A stretch of 64,000 nucleotides of DNA from Cyclobacteriaceae bacterium (GCA_025055435.1 JANWWN010000004.1:1-64000), one strand, 5' to 3'; shown: positions 30,120 through 39,907, counted from the first letter of the stretch. Program-made: numbers and translations. The notes: a model not told the origin generated them from the sequence alone.

Positions 30120-30124
30120 AATCC

Positions 30125-32302
30125 ATGCTGAATAATCACCATATCGTACGTATTCTCCGCGAGGCAGCCCTGCTATTAAAACACAGCTACAAAGCCGACA
30201 ATCTGCACTTTGTGGAGGTTAACAACCGCAACTACAGTGTTGAAGAGTTCGATGAATTTAAGCGCGACCTTTTTGAGGCGGGCGCCAAAATTCAATTGAT
30301 GTTGTTGCAATATCAGTTGCCTCCATCCGACTTTATTGATTTTCTGAAAAAAGAACGTCAGTATGTGCTGGCTTTTCGCAGATCGGATGGCCTGATCAAA
30401 CCTGTGCTCATTCATCCGGTGGCACGTAAACGATTGGAAACACAATTCGATTCCCACTCCAGCCATACACACGAATTCCGCCCTGCCGGTGAGTGGTTTT
30501 GCCCGGACAACGAAGAAGTAATCTTCCTGGTGATTTTCCCGGAGGAAAGCATAGTAAGCGACATGCAACTGGGTGGAGAAGCCGGGGGTATTCAGATGAA
30601 TCCGGTAACACGACTCTTGCGGCTTCTTCATGCCGAGCGTTCTCAAATTAATTATATTCTTTTCTATGCCCTGCTCATGGGATTGCTGAGTTTGGTGCTG
30701 CCGCTGGGAATCCAATCAACCATTGAGTTAATCTCCGGGGGCATGTTCTTTAGTTCGGTGTATGTATTGATCACCATCATCATCATCGGCGTACTGATTG
30801 GTGGCATTCTGCAAATCATGCAAATTACATTGGTTGAACACTTACAACGGAGAATCTTTACTAAGGCTTCTTTGGAGTTCGCTTACCGGATACCACGATT
30901 GAAAGCCGAGTCCATCATCAGCAATTATGCGCCGGAACTGATTAACCGTTTTTTCGACATCATTACCATTCAAAAGGGATTGCCCAAACTTCTTATCGAC
31001 CTTACATCGGGATTGGTTCAGATTTTCTTCGGACTCATTCTGTTATCGCTTTATCACCCCTTCTTCGTCTTTTTCAGCATCGGTTTATTAACCTTTTTAT
31101 TTATCATATTCTATTTTACGGGGCCACGCGGGTTACGGTCTTCTATCGAAGAATCCAAATACAAATACAAAGTTGTTCACTGGCTCGAGGAGCTGGCACG
31201 CGCGTTACATTCCTTTAAGCTTGCGGGAAGTACCGACCTGCCCATTAAAAAAACAGATCAGAACGTGAACAATTATCTGAAATTCCGAAAAACACATTTT
31301 CAGGTACTGATTACCCAATATTCATTCATCCTCTTATTCAAAACCCTGGTTATTGGCGGCTTATTGATTGTGGGCTCCATTTTGGTAGTTGATCGCCAGA
31401 TAACCCTCGGCCAGTTTGTTGCATCCGAGGTTGTCATCATCCTTATACTTAATTCCATCGAAAAAATCATCATGTACATGGATGTGATCTACGATCTGCT
31501 TACGGCCGTTGATAAAGTAGCCAACGTTACCGATTTACCGCTTGAACGAATTGGCGGCCTGGATTTACCCAAGCGTCTGAACGAAACCGGCTACTCCATT
31601 CAGGTGAAGAATCTTCGATTCCGGTATCCCGGTCAGCAAAATTATGCGTTGAATGGTGTTAGCCTGCATATTCGTGCAGGGGAGCGGGTTTGCCTTGCAG
31701 GACCCGGCGGCTCAGGCAAAACCACATTGGCAAACATTTTATCGGGAATTTATACCAACTACGAAGGCATCGTTGCACTCAACAACTACTCTTTGCGCGA
31801 TCTGGATTTAACTCACCTACGAAATAAAATCGGTAAGAATATATCGCAGGAAGATATTTTTGACGGAACCATCTTGGAAAACATTACGGTGGGTAAGCCC
31901 ATGGCCAAGGTTGAAGATGCCATGGAGGCCATTGAAGCCGTGGGGCTGCGCGATGAACTTCACCAGTTGCCTGACGGACTGAATACCCATCTAACCAGCG
32001 GTGGAAAAAATCTATCTAACACTACCATCCATAAGCTTATCCTCGCCCGATGTCTGGCCAAAAAACCTAATCTCGTTATTCTGAATGATTTCTTTACCGG
32101 CCTGAAACGGGAAGCTAAAGTGCAGCTTATTCAGTGTGTTACCGACCCGGCCAAACCCTGGACCCTGATTGCTGTATCCAATGATCCTTTGATTATGCAG
32201 GCGTGCAACAAAGTGATTGTAATAAAAGACGGACGTATTGAAGTTGAAGGACCTTATGAAGAACTGCTTACACAAGGATTTTTAGATCCGTACACCGAAT
32301 AA
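30125..32302 (+). CDS. Type I secretion-like ABC transporter (TMD-NBD) with non-canonical NBD
   Basis: TM domain then NBD: Walker A GPGGSGKTT; Q-loop region ISQEDIFDGTILENI; Walker B region LVILNDFFTGLK; H-loop region IAVSNDP. No canonical N-terminal C39 peptidase motif seen. Confidence 0.85.
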   Translation: MLNNHHIVRILREAALLLKHSYKADNLHFVEVNNRNYSVEEFDEFKRDLFEAGAKIQLMLLQYQLPPSDFIDFLKKERQYVLAFRRSDGLIKPVLIHPVARKRLETQFDSHSSHTHEFRPAGEWFCPDNEEVIFLVIFPEESIVSDMQLGGEAGGIQMNPVTRLLRLLHAERSQINYILFYALLMGLLSLVLPLGIQSTIELISGGMFFSSVYVLITIIIIGVLIGGILQIMQITLVEHLQRRIFTKASLEFAYRIPRLKAESIISNYAPELINRFFDIITIQKGLPKLLIDLTSGLVQIFFGLILLSLYHPFFVFFSIGLLTFLFIIFYFTGPRGLRSSIEESKYKYKVVHWLEELARALHSFKLAGSTDLPIKKTDQNVNNYLKFRKTHFQVLITQYSFILLFKTLVIGGLLIVGSILVVDRQITLGQFVASEVVIILILNSIEKIIMYMDVIYDLLTAVDKVANVTDLPLERIGGLDLPKRLNETGYSIQVKNLRFRYPGQQNYALNGVSLHIRAGERVCLAGPGGSGKTTLANILSGIYTNYEGIVALNNYSLRDLDLTHLRNKIGKNISQEDIFDGTILENITVGKPMAKVEDAMEAIEAVGLRDELHQLPDGLNTHLTSGGKNLSNTTIHKLILARCLAKKPNLVILNDFFTGLKREAKVQLIQCVTDPAKPWTLIAVSNDPLIMQACNKVIVIKDGRIEVEGPYEELLTQGFLDPYTE

Positions 32303-32305
32303 CCT

Positions 32306-33613
32306 ATGCTGAATCTTTCTAAAAACCGGATTGACCGAATTGTTGAACAGGAGAAACTTTACTCCTTACGTGCCATTAAAACACCGCGTGCAGGAATAAT
32401 CATTGCCCGCTTTTTCATGGTGGTACTTTTCATCTTCATCATCATGCTGTTTATGCCATGGCAGCAGAACATCCGCGGTACAGGTAAAGTAACACCGTTT
32501 AATCCGGGTAATCGTCCGCAAACAGTCGAAACAGCCATTGCCGGAAGAATTCAAAAGTGGCACGTTCAGGAAGGTCAGTATGTGGAAAAAGGCGATACCA
32601 TCATTACACTGAGCGAAATACGCGAAAAATATTTCGACCCGTTGTTGCTGGTTCGGCTTAAGCAACAAATCGATGCCAAGGAACAGGGCCTTGTTGCAAA
32701 ACGCGATAAAGCAAATGCTTTGAACCGTCAGATTGACGCCCTCAAACTAGCCATGAAAAATAAAATTGATCAGGCCAAGGCTAAGCTTGATGCCGAACAG
32801 ATTCGTTTCGAAAACCTGAAAAATCAATATGACCGGAACAAGGCACTCTACGATGCCGGCAACATACCCCTTACCAAGTTTCAGGAAATTGAGTACAAAT
32901 ACCGGGGCGCGCAGGCTGATTTTGTCAATGCCCAAATCGAACTGGACCGTGTACAGGCTGAATACCTGGATAAAATCAGCAAAGCCGAGTCGGACCGTAA
33001 CCAGACTCATGCCGAAATTTTTGAAACCGAAGCCGAACTGGCTAAGCTGCGCAATGAATACGCCAACATGCAAATCCGCAATCAGCAGTATCAGATTATT
33101 GCACCGCAGGACGGCATTGTAGTTAAAGCCATGAAAGCCGGCATTGGCGAAACCATAAAAGAAGGTGATGCCGTGTGTATGATTATGCCGGCTGCCGAAG
33201 TAGGTAACGACATTGCAGCCGAGATGTACATCCGCGCCATGGATGTTCCGCTGGTAAGTAAAGGAAGAAAAGTGCGCATTATTTTCGATGGCTGGCCTGC
33301 GCTGCAGTTTTCCGGATGGCCCAGCGTATCCGTGGGTACCTTTGGCGGCGTGGTGCGGGTAATTGATATGGTTAACACCCGTCCGGGCGAGTTTCGTTTA
33401 TTGGTTGTGCCCGATTCAACCGACACACCCTGGCCGAAACAACTACGCGTTGGGTCTGGAATTAAAGGCTGGGTAATGCTGGACGATGTTCCGATTTGGT
33501 ATGAAATATGGCGACAGCTTAACGGCTTCCCGCCGAGTTTGTATGAAGAGCCACTGGATGAGGTAATAGAAAAAAAATCGCCTGCTAAAAAAACGGAGGA
33601 AAATGTTTATTAA
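32306..33613 (+). CDS. HlyD-family membrane fusion protein
   Basis: Single TM, biotinyl-lipoyl-like GRIQKWHVQEGQYVEKGDTIITL, long coiled coil, IIAPQDGIVVKAMKAGIGETIKEGD. Confidence 0.9.
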   Translation: MLNLSKNRIDRIVEQEKLYSLRAIKTPRAGIIIARFFMVVLFIFIIMLFMPWQQNIRGTGKVTPFNPGNRPQTVETAIAGRIQKWHVQEGQYVEKGDTIITLSEIREKYFDPLLLVRLKQQIDAKEQGLVAKRDKANALNRQIDALKLAMKNKIDQAKAKLDAEQIRFENLKNQYDRNKALYDAGNIPLTKFQEIEYKYRGAQADFVNAQIELDRVQAEYLDKISKAESDRNQTHAEIFETEAELAKLRNEYANMQIRNQQYQIIAPQDGIVVKAMKAGIGETIKEGDAVCMIMPAAEVGNDIAAEMYIRAMDVPLVSKGRKVRIIFDGWPALQFSGWPSVSVGTFGGVVRVIDMVNTRPGEFRLLVVPDSTDTPWPKQLRVGSGIKGWVMLDDVPIWYEIWRQLNGFPPSLYEEPLDEVIEKKSPAKKTEENVY

Positions 33614-35060
33614 GCATCGTGCCGTACTTGCATTCATCCTGATAGCCGGCAGGCTATATGCACAGTTTTCTGCCGACACCTTGTTTATCATTCCCGACAC
33701 AGCCCAGGTGCTTACATTGGAAAATTTCTACCAATGGGTAATCTACAATCATCCTGTTGCCCGGCAGGCCGGACTGCTGAGCGAAGTGGCTCGACAGGAA
33801 ATACGTTTAGCACGCGGCCATTTCGATCCCAAAGCAGAAATAAATTACATCACTAAAAATTTAGATAACACCCGTTATTACGATAAATTCAATGCTGAAC
33901 TTAAATTTCCTTCACTCTTTCCGGTGGATCCCGCTATAGGTGTTGAAAAAAATACCGGTGCTTACCTCAATCCCGAATCGTACATTTCCAACACCTTTAA
34001 CTTCCGTCAACTTTATGCAGGAGTGGCTATTCCCGTCGGCCAGGGTCTGATTACCGATGCCCGAAGAGCAGCCCTACGACAGGCTGAATTATTTAAGGAT
34101 TTAACTGAGGCCGAACAGGTTAGCATGCTTAACAAGCTGTTGCTGGAAGCCGCCAAAGAATACTGGAACTGGTTTTACCATTACTACCATTTCCGGTTGC
34201 AGGGTCGCGGTGTGGAAGTAGCACGCGAAATATTTAACCGTACCCGGTTGAACGCCCAACTGGGCGAAGCTTCTGCAATTGACACCATCCAGGCCAAAAT
34301 TACCCTGCAAACACGCCTGATTGATCAACAGGAAGCGTTGTTGGGGTTTCTAAATGCCGGCGTGGTAATCAGTACATTTCTATGGGACAGCCTGGGCAAT
34401 CCGGTTGACCTGCCTCCCAATTGGATACCCGTGCCCGAACCGGAAATGTTTGTCGTATCAACAGACGAGCTGGAGGAACTTCGTACACAGGCACGCTACA
34501 ACCACCCTGATTTGCGCAAAATATCCGTTAAACTTCTTCAACTGGACGTTGAGCGAAGATTGGCGGCTGAATTTTTAAAGCCCCGTCTCGACCTGAAATA
34601 TTTTCTGCTTAATCAGCCCTTTGATCCGGAAGGCAATATGCGCTTTTCACCACGAGATGATTATAAGTTCGGGCTCGACTTCAGCATGCCTCTTTTTCTG
34701 CGTAAGGAACGTGCAAAGCTGGCGCAGACCAAATTAAAAATAACCAGTATGGAGTATGAACGTGTACTAACCGAAAGACAAATCATCAACAACCTGCAGG
34801 CCACCTACAATAACCTCGTCACCACGGCAGTCGTGGTTGCCAATCAGCGGGATATGGTGAATAATTTTGAGCGCCTGCTTCAGGCGGAATTACTGAACCT
34901 TCAATTAGGCGAGAGCGACCTTTTTAAAATTAATCTCCAGTTGGAATATCTTTTACGAACCCAAAGCAAATGGCTTAAGTTACTGGCAGACTACAGCAAG
35001 CAAAAAGCGATGCTGTATTGGGCTGCAGGAGTGCGCAATCTGGGTGAGGAGCTGCGTTAA
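33603..35060 (+). CDS. TolC-family outer-membrane efflux protein
   Basis: Signal peptide; OEP-like repeats (VLTLENFYQWVIYNHPVARQAGL; RLNAQLGEASAIDTIQAKITLQ). Confidence 0.88.
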   Translation: MFIKHRAVLAFILIAGRLYAQFSADTLFIIPDTAQVLTLENFYQWVIYNHPVARQAGLLSEVARQEIRLARGHFDPKAEINYITKNLDNTRYYDKFNAELKFPSLFPVDPAIGVEKNTGAYLNPESYISNTFNFRQLYAGVAIPVGQGLITDARRAALRQAELFKDLTEAEQVSMLNKLLLEAAKEYWNWFYHYYHFRLQGRGVEVAREIFNRTRLNAQLGEASAIDTIQAKITLQTRLIDQQEALLGFLNAGVVISTFLWDSLGNPVDLPPNWIPVPEPEMFVVSTDELEELRTQARYNHPDLRKISVKLLQLDVERRLAAEFLKPRLDLKYFLLNQPFDPEGNMRFSPRDDYKFGLDFSMPLFLRKERAKLAQTKLKITSMEYERVLTERQIINNLQATYNNLVTTAVVVANQRDMVNNFERLLQAELLNLQLGESDLFKINLQLEYLLRTQSKWLKLLADYSKQKAMLYWAAGVRNLGEELR

Positions 35061-36310
35061 CGCTTTCTCCTCTTCTCGTGGAAGGCTCCCAGGTATTCCG
35101 GATTTTCGCGCCGTTTTTGCTCATCAATCTCACGGGCCATTCTTTGTTCCTCCTCACGCGTAGTTTCCTCAACTTTCACTTCGTCAGGAAGTGGGTACAC
35201 CGGAATAGCCTGCCGGATAAGCGCTTCAATTTTCTTGATATGATAGCGGTCGGCTTCGGTAGCCATGGTAACGGCTGTTCCTGTTTGAAATGCCCGGCCT
35301 GTACGCCCGATGCGGTGCACGTAATCATCGTAAACAATCGGGACGTCAAAATTAATTACATGCGAAAGGTTACTGATGTCAATACCCCGTGCAGTAACAT
35401 CGGTCGATACCAGAACACGCAAGGCACCTTCCTTTAATTGCTGGACTGCATTGATTCGGCTGTTTTGACTTTTATTGGAATGTATAACGCGAACCGGTCC
35501 GAGTTTTTTACGCTCCAGGAATTTAAAAACATTATCGGCCGTAGCTTTCGTACGGGTGAAAATCAACACCCGTGAATACACGGGATTGGCAAGCAGGTAT
35601 TCAAGGAAATTGATTTTGGTTTTAAGATTTGGAACATAATACAGTTGCTGCTCTACACGGGACGATACGGTTGCCTGCGGGGTAACTTCAATGCGCACCG
35701 GAAAGTCGATAAACTCTTCTGCCAGTTTTTCAACTTTAGGCGGAAAAGTAGCAGAGAACAACAGGTTTTGGCGTTTTGCCGGTATCACCTCAAAAATTTT
35801 TCGCAACTGTGGCATAAAGCCCATGTCCATCATGCGGTCGGCTTCATCCAGCACCAGTACTTTAATCTGCTTAACCGGGAGTTCACCCTTCAGGTAAATT
35901 TCCATAAACCTGCCCGGCGTGGCTACAATCAGGTCGGTGCCTTTCTGCAATTGTTCAATCTGGTTTTTCGTACCTACGCCTCCATACAGTTCTGTAACGC
36001 GCAGATCGGTATAGCGCGCAAGCGAGCGTGCATAATCTGCAATCTGAACAACCAGTTCTTTGGTCGGGGCCAGCACCACAGCCCGCGGTTCTTTACCCTG
36101 GGCATATTTGATTTTGAAAAGAATCGGCAGAAGATATGCAGCCGTTTTTCCGGTGCCGGTTTGTGCAATACCAATTACGGCCTGACCGGAAAGAATTGCA
36201 GGAATGCTTTTTCTTTGAATTTCCGTAGGTTGTTCATAGCCCGATTCCGCAAGCGCCCGGACCAGTTGCGGATTTAAGCCCAGCCCGGAAAAGGAGGTCT
36301 CTTCTTTCAT
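35057..36310 (-). CDS. DEAD-box RNA helicase (RhlE-like)
   Basis: AQTGTGKTAAYLLPIL, VLDEADRMMDMGF, FSATFP, HRIGRTGRA. Start at 36310 (MKEETSFSGLGL). Confidence 0.95.
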   Translation of the reverse strand: MKEETSFSGLGLNPQLVRALAESGYEQPTEIQRKSIPAILSGQAVIGIAQTGTGKTAAYLLPILFKIKYAQGKEPRAVVLAPTKELVVQIADYARSLARYTDLRVTELYGGVGTKNQIEQLQKGTDLIVATPGRFMEIYLKGELPVKQIKVLVLDEADRMMDMGFMPQLRKIFEVIPAKRQNLLFSATFPPKVEKLAEEFIDFPVRIEVTPQATVSSRVEQQLYYVPNLKTKINFLEYLLANPVYSRVLIFTRTKATADNVFKFLERKKLGPVRVIHSNKSQNSRINAVQQLKEGALRVLVSTDVTARGIDISNLSHVINFDVPIVYDDYVHRIGRTGRAFQTGTAVTMATEADRYHIKKIEALIRQAIPVYPLPDEVKVEETTREEEQRMAREIDEQKRRENPEYLGAFHEKRRKR

Positions 36311-36318
36311 TACCTTTG
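36311..36318 (+). promoter_or_regulatory. TACCTTTG -7-like element directly before pyrC
   Basis: TACCTTTG then GGCAA then ATG 36324; no clear -33 element. Confidence 0.4.
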
Positions 36319-36323
36319 GGCAA

Positions 36324-37658
36324 ATGAAAACAACATTACTGCTTAACGCAAATATAGTTAACGAAGGAAGGGTTTTTCCCGGTGATGTGCTGATCAACGG
36401 AACATTTATCGAACGCATCGCACCCGACCTTCAACATATTTCCGCCGACCACATCATTGACCTGAATGGTTTGCATCTATTACCGGGTGTTATTGACGAC
36501 CAGGTGCATTTTCGCGAGCCTGGCCTTACTCATAAAGCCACTATTTACACCGAAGCAAGGGCAGCCGTTGCCGGGGGTATTACTTCCTATCTTGAAATGC
36601 CCAACACCATGCCGCCGGCATTTACGCGCGAACTGCTGGAACAGAAGTTTCAGATTGCCGCACAAACTTCGCTGGCTAACTATTCCTTCTATATCGGTGC
36701 GTCAAATACCAACCTGGAAGAAGTGCTTCGGGTTAATCCACGTGAAGTTTGCGGACTAAAAATCTTCATGGGTTCTTCTACCGGCGACTTACTGGTTGAT
36801 GACCCTGTTGTGTTAGAAAATTTTTTCTCTAAAGTGCCGTTTCTCATCGCTACGCATTGCGAAGACGAGTCAACAATAAAGGCCAATGCCGAAGCCTATC
36901 GCAAACGGTATGGTGAAGATGTGCCTATTGAATACCATCCGCTTATCCGGAGCGCGGAAGGATGTTACCGGTCATCCAGCTTTGCGGTGCAACTGGCGCG
37001 TAAGTATAAAACGCGGTTACATATTCTGCATATTTCCACAGCCCGCGAAACGGAATTGTTCGATGCAGGCCCAATTGAAAGTAAACACATCACTGCCGAA
37101 GCATGCATTCATCACCTGTGGTTTTGCGATGAAGATTATAAACGCCTGGGTAACTTCATTAAGTGGAACCCGGCCATAAAAACCGCATCCGACCGGGAGG
37201 GTATCTGGAAGGCGCTGCTGGATGACCGGATTGATGTGATTGCCACCGACCATGCACCGCACACGCGCGAAGAAAAGCAGCAAACCTACTTTAAAGCGCC
37301 ATCCGGGGGCCCGCTGGTGCAACACAGTCTGCCTGCTATGCTGGAATTTTTTCATCAGGGTAAAATCACGTTAGAAAAGATTGTTACCAAAATGTGCCAT
37401 AATCCGGCCATCCTTTTTGGCATTGAAAAACGAGGATACATCCGTGAAGGCTACTATGCTGACCTGGTGGCCGTAAACCTGAACGATGCCTGGACGGTGA
37501 GCCCGGACAATATTTTGGCAAAATGTGGCTGGTCGCCTTTTGAAGGCGTTACATTCCGGTCGAATGTGTGGTACACCTGGGTATCGGGGCACCTGGCTTA
37601 TGCACGCGGCAAATTTGATGAGAGCCGTAAAGGCATGCGCCTGACGTTCAATCGGTAG
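36324..37658 (+). CDS. pyrC: Dihydroorotase
   Basis: LLPGVIDDQVHFREPGLTHKATIYTEARAAVAGGITSYLEMPNT; DVIATDHAPHTREEK. Confidence 0.93.
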   Translation: MKTTLLLNANIVNEGRVFPGDVLINGTFIERIAPDLQHISADHIIDLNGLHLLPGVIDDQVHFREPGLTHKATIYTEARAAVAGGITSYLEMPNTMPPAFTRELLEQKFQIAAQTSLANYSFYIGASNTNLEEVLRVNPREVCGLKIFMGSSTGDLLVDDPVVLENFFSKVPFLIATHCEDESTIKANAEAYRKRYGEDVPIEYHPLIRSAEGCYRSSSFAVQLARKYKTRLHILHISTARETELFDAGPIESKHITAEACIHHLWFCDEDYKRLGNFIKWNPAIKTASDREGIWKALLDDRIDVIATDHAPHTREEKQQTYFKAPSGGPLVQHSLPAMLEFFHQGKITLEKIVTKMCHNPAILFGIEKRGYIREGYYADLVAVNLNDAWTVSPDNILAKCGWSPFEGVTFRSNVWYTWVSGHLAYARGKFDESRKGMRLTFNR

Positions 37659-37664
37659 TTCTGA

Positions 37665-37695
37665 TTTGTAAATCCCTTGACGGTGTGTAACTTTG
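37665..37695 (+). promoter_or_regulatory. Bacteroidetes-type promoter TTTG-N19-TAACTTTG upstream of tRNA-His
   Basis: TTTG 37665-37668, TAACTTTG 37688-37695, about 38 nt before the mature tRNA. Confidence 0.65.
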
Positions 37696-37733
37696 CCTCC
37701 CGCTTTCGGCGGAGTCCGTTGCATACGGTAAAC

Positions 37734-37808
37734 GGTGGATGTAGCTCAGTTGGTTAGAGCATCAGATTGTGGTTCTGAGGGTCGTGGGTTCGAGTCCCAT
37801 CTTCCACC
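37734..37808 (+). tRNA. tRNA-His (GTG anticodon)
   Basis: Cloverleaf: acceptor with G-1:C73, D-arm GCTC, anticodon arm CAGA-TTGTGGT-TCTG, T-arm GTGGG-TTCGAGT-CCCAT; CCA not encoded; one T-T mismatch in the acceptor stem by eye. Confidence 0.95.
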
Positions 37809-37898
37809 CTTCTCTTTCTTAGAATTTTTTAACCACTCACCCCTTTTTCTTAGGATAATTGAATTTCCGGCAGGAAACTTTATCAAAATTCCTGCTCT

Positions 37899-38759
37899 AT
37901 GGACCAACGTATCATTAACCTTTATGACGAATACACGCACAAGCCGCTGAGCCGCGAAGAGTTTTTGCGAAAACTGGTTCAGATAACCGGCAGCACCGCG
38001 GCTGCCATGGCTGTGCTTCCGCTTATTGAAGTGAATTATGCGCGAGCTGCCACCGTTCCTCTTCAGGATGACAGGCTGTTTACCGAATACGTTTCCTATC
38101 CGGGCGAAGGTGAGGACACCATGCAGGCCTATGTTGCCCGGCCCAGGAAAAAAGGAAAATATGCAGCCGTCATGATCATACATGAAAACCGTGGACTTAA
38201 TCCACACATCGAAGACGTTACGCGCAGAATGGCTTTAGAAGGATTTCTTGCTTTTGCCCCTAATGCGTTGGCTCCCCTGGGCGGCACGCCGGATGATGCC
38301 GATAAGGCACGCGAACTGTTTCAAAAACTCGATGCGCAGAAAACCCTGAAAAATTTTATTCGCGGTTTTGATTACCTCAAAACGCGCAAAGATTGTAACG
38401 GTAAATTCGGGTGTGTGGGTTTTTGCTGGGGCGGTGCCATGGCGAACAACCTCGCAGTGAATGTACCCGAGCTGCGTGCGGCAGTGCCTTATTACGGTCG
38501 TCAGCCCGAACTATCTGAGGTTCCGAAAATCAAAGCTGCCCTGATGTTGCACTATGCCGGAATGGACGAGCGCATTAATGCAGGCATTCCTGCTTTTGAA
38601 GAAGCATTGAAGAAAGCAGGCGTACGGTATCAGTTATACATTTATGAGGGAGCTCAGCATGCATTTAACAACGATACATCACCCGCACGTTACAATGCCG
38701 ATGTGGCAAAGCTGGCCTGGCAACGTACGGTTTCCTTCTTAAAGGAACATCTGAAATAG
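37899..38759 (+). CDS. Dienelactone hydrolase family protein
   Basis: GFCWGG nucleophile motif, VMIIHENRGLNPHIEDVTRRMALEGF, HAFNND. Confidence 0.9.
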   Translation: MDQRIINLYDEYTHKPLSREEFLRKLVQITGSTAAAMAVLPLIEVNYARAATVPLQDDRLFTEYVSYPGEGEDTMQAYVARPRKKGKYAAVMIIHENRGLNPHIEDVTRRMALEGFLAFAPNALAPLGGTPDDADKARELFQKLDAQKTLKNFIRGFDYLKTRKDCNGKFGCVGFCWGGAMANNLAVNVPELRAAVPYYGRQPELSEVPKIKAALMLHYAGMDERINAGIPAFEEALKKAGVRYQLYIYEGAQHAFNNDTSPARYNADVAKLAWQRTVSFLKEHLK

Positions 38760-38820
38760 TTGCTGTGTAGTCACAACATTTCGGGTTGTAAGGCATTGCT
38801 CTTTTGTGTATGTTTAATGC

Positions 38821-39078
38821 ATGATTACGTGGGATGAATTTGACCGCTGGCCATTGGACCGAAAAGTGAGAACACTATACGAGCAAGGGTCGTTTATCAT
38901 GGCCATCCGGTATTACGGCTATAAGGTTAACTTATATGTATTGGGCAATTTGCTGATTGAAGTATTCGTTAACCATAAGCAGGCTGAGATAGAAAAGATA
39001 ATGCTACTGGATACTTCGCATTCCCGTATGAAGTTTTACTCCGACCAAATAAAACTTCCGGCCGATATCCGCATCTGA
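38821..39078 (+). CDS. Small conserved-looking hypothetical protein (85 aa)
   Basis: Intergenic ORF followed by a strong terminator. Confidence 0.6.
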   Translation: MITWDEFDRWPLDRKVRTLYEQGSFIMAIRYYGYKVNLYVLGNLLIEVFVNHKQAEIEKIMLLDTSHSRMKFYSDQIKLPADIRI

Positions 39079-39100
39079 ATTACCGTTTCAATGATGAAAT

Positions 39101-39128
39101 AAAAAATCCCGCCAAAGCGGGATTTTTT
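39101..39128. terminator. Bidirectional Rho-independent terminator
   Basis: AAAAAATCCCGC-CAAA-GCGGGATTTTTT, perfect 12-bp stem between convergent genes. Confidence 0.93.
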
Positions 39129-39157
39129 ATGCAAGCAGAAAGTAATTAAGATTCAGT

Positions 39158-39907
39158 TTATGCGGTAGCAGCAGCGGAACCCTCAAATTTCGAGGCGGTT
39201 TTAAGCGTAACGGTTTTCTTGGCCTTATAACCGCAGTAGCTGCACTGATAATGTTTTAACAGTTCCCCCTCTTCGGTGGGCGTGGGCTGTTTCAGAATTT
39301 CCTCGCGAACAACCTTAAATGTCTGATAATTGCATTCAGGGCATTCCAATGCGTGCAGGTGGCCGGCGTATTTTTCTATTTTTATGTAACCGGTTTCTTC
39401 GTCCTTCCAAACATCATAATCAACCGAAAATACATTTTCTTCAGCCTGCATACCTTCATCCAGATAAGCATCTTCTTCTTCTTCGCTCAACAGCTTCATG
39501 GGCTTACCGGTTTTGGGTGATATGCGTGGACGATAGCGTAGTGCCTTCAGTCGTTTTTCAATAAAGAAAGGATAATAAAACTTTAACAGATTCTGAATAA
39601 TCAGCGCAGCTATTAACCCCATGGAAACGGTTATAAACACCCGAACCAAAATCCATAAGGCGCTCAATTCGGTGATATTGGAATTGGCATAAAAGCAGGA
39701 ACCGAGAATCAGGACAATGGAGGCAATCCACAGGAGATTGATCTCATTACGGTTAATGTAGTCGTACTTGACTTTCGGGTCGCTGGTGGTAGCCAGTTTT
39801 ACCACATAGCCAAGTACAATCAGCACCGATAAAGCCCATAAGCCATAGGCCAGATTTTGTGCTAACCGGTTCCAGGGTTCGTATTGTTGTACAAGTTCTT
39901 CAACCAT
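39158..39907 (-). CDS. Membrane protein with C-terminal zinc-ribbon-like domain
   Basis: Three or so TM segments, then ECPECNYQTFKVVREE...YQCSYCGYKAKKTV (two CxxC knuckles). Confidence 0.75.
   Translation of the reverse strand: MVEELVQQYEPWNRLAQNLAYGLWALSVLIVLGYVVKLATTSDPKVKYDYINRNEINLLWIASIVLILGSCFYANSNITELSALWILVRVFITVSMGLIAALIIQNLLKFYYPFFIEKRLKALRYRPRISPKTGKPMKLLSEEEEDAYLDEGMQAEENVFSVDYDVWKDEETGYIKIEKYAGHLHALECPECNYQTFKVVREEILKQPTPTEEGELLKHYQCSYCGYKAKKTVTLKTASKFEGSAAATA

Noticed and set aside
35645-36277. 210-aa plus-strand ORF
   Set aside because: Antisense to the DEAD-box helicase; Phe/Cys/His/Arg-rich composition typical of shadow frames.
36311-36418. N-terminal extension of the helicase ORF
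   Set aside because: Would overlap pyrC; homology starts at MKEETSFSGLGL (36310).
37746-38207. 153-aa minus-strand ORF overlapping the tRNA
   Set aside because: Covers the complement of tRNA-His and the dienelactone hydrolase gene; spurious.
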